Positions 5,158-7,067 of a DNA stretch of 7,067 nucleotides are shown one piece after another. The notes under the pieces are model-generated. The model was not told the origin of the DNA. It worked only from the letters and a program-made list of their open reading frames with translations, and searched no databases. The translations under genes and the position numbers were made by a program. Position 1 is the stretch's first letter, and each line of letters starts with the position of its first letter. The stretch is from Clostridiales bacterium UBA4696. Its GTDB lineage: Bacteria > Bacillota > Clostridia > Oscillospirales > Oscillospiraceae. The stretch lies in NCBI GenBank assembly GCA_002404795.1, contig DHKK01000110.1, positions 1 through 7,067 of the forward strand, read 5' to 3'.

Positions 5158-6118
5158 CGGCAAGGCGCCGACCGGCCTGCAGGCGGGCGACGAGGTCGTG
5201 ACGGGCGGCGGCACCTACCGGATCCTGGGCGTCAACGCGGACGGCAGCTACCGCAGCGCGCTCAGCAACCAGCAGCAGACGATCTACAACTATCGCGGCA
5301 GCTACGGCGTGCCTGCAGCCCGCGCGGCGCAGCAGCCGGCGCAGGATCTTTCCGGCGTATCGGAGGCAAAGGCGGCGCTCGGGCGCGTGCAGGCGGCGAA
5401 GCCGGGGGCGTATGCCTCCCGGTGGGAGGGGCAGCTGCAGGAGCTCTATGACCGGATCGCGGAGCGGGGAGACTTCTCCTACGATCTGGGCAGGGATCCG
5501 GTGTACCGGCAGGCCAGAGAGCAGTATCAGACGGCGGGCAGGCTCGCCATGCAGGACACGATGGGGCAGGCGGCGGCGCTCACGGGCGGCTACGGCTCGA
5601 GCTATGGCCAGCAGACCGGGCAGCAGGCGTACAACGCGTATCTGCAGCAGCTGAACGAGATCGTGCCGGAGCTGTATGCGCAGGCGCGGGAGCAGTGGCA
5701 GAGCGGGGAGACGGCGCTCTATGACCGCTATCAGCTGCTCAGCAGCCGCGAACAGAGCGACTACGCGCGCTACCGTGACCAGATGAGCGACTATTACGCG
5801 GAGCTTTCCGACGCGCGCAGCGCGTATGCGAGCGCGGCGAAGCTGGCGAACGACAATTACTGGAGCTCGCTCGAATATCAGGCGGACCGCGAGGATGCGG
5901 CGAACGCGCAGTACTGGAAGCAGCTGGCCTATGCGGACAAGCAGGCCGCGGCTGCTGAGGCGGCCGCGAAGACGGCGCAGAACGCCGCGGCAAAGTCGGC
6001 CGGTACGGCGGGCAGCCGGAAGCAGAAGACGGCGTCTTCCAAGGCAGGAGGCCGCAGTACGGGCGTGAAGAAGACCCGCAGCAGCGCCTGGACGAGCGGG
6101 CAGGCGGAGCTGAACTGA
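5132..6118 (+). CDS. Tyr/Gln/Ala-rich helical virion protein, candidate internal/ejection protein, 328 aa
   Basis: A 328-residue soluble protein. Residues 1-45 look like a small beta domain (GDEVVTGGGTYRILGVNADG), residues 46-74 are a linker, and residues 75-288 are long helices with many Tyr, Gln and Ala. The most striking motif is DPVYRQAREQY followed by LAMQDTMGQAAALTGGYG and SSYGQQTGQQAYNAYLQQLN at residues 122-175. I recall it as conserved in uncharacterised Firmicutes phage proteins. The last 40 residues (289-328) are low-complexity, with 8 Lys/Arg and one Glu, and could bind DNA. No membrane segment, protease or lysozyme motif is visible. Between spike and fibre genes of a short-tailed phage, an internal/ejection or tail-channel protein is a reasonable guess; a fibre accessory protein is the alternative. 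GGAGG 6 bases before the ATG supports the start, and its overlap with the 66-aa gene implies coupling. Confidence 0.65.
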   Translation: MALYRVQSNGKAPTGLQAGDEVVTGGGTYRILGVNADGSYRSALSNQQQTIYNYRGSYGVPAARAAQQPAQDLSGVSEAKAALGRVQAAKPGAYASRWEGQLQELYDRIAERGDFSYDLGRDPVYRQAREQYQTAGRLAMQDTMGQAAALTGGYGSSYGQQTGQQAYNAYLQQLNEIVPELYAQAREQWQSGETALYDRYQLLSSREQSDYARYRDQMSDYYAELSDARSAYASAAKLANDNYWSSLEYQADREDAANAQYWKQLAYADKQAAAAEAAAKTAQNAAAKSAGTAGSRKQKTASSKAGGRSTGVKKTRSSAWTSGQAELN

Positions 6119-6136
6119 CGGAAGGGGGAGACGGGC

Positions 6137-6484
6137 ATGACAAAGCTTCCGGCGGCAAGGCCCAGCCCGCGTGTGGCGGGCGGCGTGCTGCGCTGGTACG
6201 CGGGAGATACGTTCACGATCACGCTGCGGCTGGAGCTGCAGGATCAGGACGGCGAGGCGGTGACGGTCGGCGCGGATGACAGCGTGACGGTCCGGTTCTA
6301 TGACGAGCAGAACGCGCCGGTGCACACCTTCTCGTTTACCGGCGTGACGGGGAACTGCGTGACGCTGGTGTTTGACGAGACGGTGAGCGCGAAATTCCCG
6401 CAGGGGGCGTATCGCTACGATATCCTCTATACGCACGGCGACAAAACGACGCTCGCGCGGGGCAACTGCGCGGCGGCAGAATGA
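6137..6484 (+). CDS. Small beta-sandwich-like phage protein, 115 aa (BppU-N-like?)
   Basis: A 115-residue, strand-rich protein. After a basic N-terminus come WYAGDTFTITLRLELQDQDG (20-39), DDSVTVRFYDEQNAPVHTFSF, and KFPQGAYRYDILYTHGDK (86-103). The order of 'GDTFTITL, D-x-DG, V-x-x-x-FYD, F-x-x-G-x-Y-x-YDI' resembles small domains at the N-terminus of baseplate or fibre proteins such as BppU-N, where they mediate attachment. Here the domain stands alone, 9 bases before a collagen-like fibre gene. It may be an adaptor holding that fibre to the virion, which is inference. AGGGGGAG 6 bases before the ATG supports the start. There is no signal peptide or transmembrane helix, and the remote similarity is by eye only. 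Confidence 0.65.
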   Translation: MTKLPAARPSPRVAGGVLRWYAGDTFTITLRLELQDQDGEAVTVGADDSVTVRFYDEQNAPVHTFSFTGVTGNCVTLVFDETVSAKFPQGAYRYDILYTHGDKTTLARGNCAAAE

Positions 6485-6493
6485 GGTGAGCGG

Positions 6494-7067
6494 ATGCGAG
6501 TGGAAATTCCGAATACGATCGCGGTCACGCTGCACGGGCTGGTCTCCCGCGGCGTGAAGGCGGCGGAGGTCACGGACGAGGGACATCTGGTGCTGACGCT
6601 GACGGATGGGAGCCGGGCGGATCTCGGCTCCGTCCTTGGCCCGCAGGGGGTGCGCGGCGAGCAGGGGCTGCCCGGCCCGAAGGGCGAGACCGGCGCGCAG
6701 GGGCAGACCGGTGCGCAGGGCCCGGCAGGTCCGGCCGGCCCGGCCGGCCCCGCCGGGCCGCAGGGAGAACCGGGGCCGAAGGGCGACCCCGGCCCGCAGG
6801 GCGAGACGGGACAGACCGGCGCAGGCTTCACGATCCGGGGCTTTTTTGCCACGGCGGAGGCGCTGGCGGCGGGCGTCGATGCGCCGGAGGCGGGAGACGC
6901 CTACGGCGTGGGCGCGGCAGCGCCGTATGACATTTACATTTATGACGGCGCGGCGGGCGCGTGGGTCAACAACGGGCCGCTGCAGGGCGCGAAGGGCGCG
7001 GACGGCAGGGACGGTACCGACGGCATCACGCCGGTGATCGGCGCGAACGGCAACTGGTATCTGGGCG
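6494..7067 (+). CDS. Collagen-like (Gly-X-Y) phage tail fibre protein, 3' end outside window
   Basis: The first 191 residues of a fibre protein that runs off the right edge, so the true length is unknown. Residues 1-48 form a short beta-type head (VEIPNTIAVTLHGLVSRGVK, then LVLTLTDGSRADLGSVL). Residues 49-108 are 20 uninterrupted Gly-X-Y triplets, including four GPA in a row (76-87), plus GPK-GET, GEP-GPK-GDP type charged triplets. These are expected to form a collagen-like triple helix as a stiff trimeric shaft. Residues 110-166 form a globular insert (GFTIRGFFATAEALAAG, then AGDAYGVGAAAPYDIYIYDG and WVNNGPLQG). Shorter Gly-rich triplets and DGITPVIGANGNWYLG follow. I recall the latter two motifs as frequent in phage and surface fibres of gut bacteria. 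GAGGTGAG just upstream serves as ribosome binding site. Placement after the spike gene suggests a second adhesin. Confidence 0.8.
   Translation, partial: MRVEIPNTIAVTLHGLVSRGVKAAEVTDEGHLVLTLTDGSRADLGSVLGPQGVRGEQGLPGPKGETGAQGQTGAQGPAGPAGPAGPAGPQGEPGPKGDPGPQGETGQTGAGFTIRGFFATAEALAAGVDAPEAGDAYGVGAAAPYDIYIYDGAAGAWVNNGPLQGAKGADGRDGTDGITPVIGANGNWYLG
6638..6817 (+). repeat. Collagen-type triplet repeat tract
   Basis: This tract encodes 20 Gly-X-Y triplets in a 9-base-periodic GGN pattern. Within it, 6719-6754 is four consecutive GPA repeats, with near-palindromic GGCCGG units that can fold on themselves. Such tracts are prone to slippage in multiples of 9 bases, which changes shaft length without breaking frame. 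Confidence 0.8.

Noticed and set aside
5012..6586. 524-codon open frame on the - strand
   Set aside because: It is antisense to the 328-aa and 115-aa genes, Arg/Leu-rich without recognisable domains, and is another composition artefact.
6427..6852. Apparent collagen-like protein on the - strand (GPAGPAGPAGPAG pattern)
   Set aside because: The GGC-CCG-GCC codons of the + strand collagen tract are nearly self-complementary, so the opposite strand also reads as Gly/Pro repeats. The + strand frame has the ribosome binding site and non-repeat domains.
6606..7037. 143-codon + strand frame overlapping the collagen-like gene
   Set aside because: It is an Arg/Ala-rich out-of-frame reading of the same sequence. 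The frame starting at 6494 has a proper start site and recognisable motifs.

Overview
The window looks like a stretch of the virion-structure region of a tailed phage or prophage. The host is probably a high-GC Gram-positive gut-type anaerobe of the Clostridia (Oscillospiraceae-like). This host guess is an inference. It rests on the G/C-rich third codon positions, the strong GGAGG-type ribosome binding sites, the protein families, and a small TGTAGGGGCGG-bounded inverted repeat of a type I associate with that group. All nine genes are on the + strand, tightly packed or overlapping, and read as one late operon. Both end genes are cut by the window edges. No integrase, lysis, replication, tRNA or CRISPR feature is visible.

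Layout: (1) 1-611 is the C-terminal part of an N4-gp56-type major capsid protein. (2) 612-756 is a non-coding gap with nested GC hairpins, two copies of a ~36-bp GGCGGAGC...GGCAGAGC unit, and a fragment matching the right end of the inverted repeat found further on. (3) 757-972 and 1003-1377 are two small head-region proteins, of 71 aa (unknown) and 124 aa (probable head-tail connector/adaptor type). (4) 1391-3145 is a 584-aa beta-rich protein, best read as a tail nozzle or DNA-stabilisation protein. (5) 3153-3231 is a compact MITE-like inverted repeat in the only other sizeable gap. (6) 3257-4954 is a tail spike/fibre protein ending in a Peptidase_S74 intramolecular chaperone domain. (7) 4957-5157 is a 66-aa helical protein, and 5132-6118 overlaps it and encodes a 328-aa Tyr/Gln/Ala-rich helical protein with a basic tail, a candidate internal or ejection protein. 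(8) 6137-6484 is a small beta-sandwich-like protein. (9) 6494 to the window end is a collagen-like (Gly-X-Y) fibre protein.

How they fit together: the capsid gene is followed directly by connector-like and nozzle-like genes, then host-recognition proteins. No tail tube, tail terminator or long tape-measure gene is seen in the 6.5 kb after the capsid gene. This order suggests a short-tailed (podovirus-like) particle with two adhesins: an S74-matured spike and a collagen-like fibre. The functions of the 66-, 71-, 115- and 328-aa proteins are not established by sequence alone and are marked as such.
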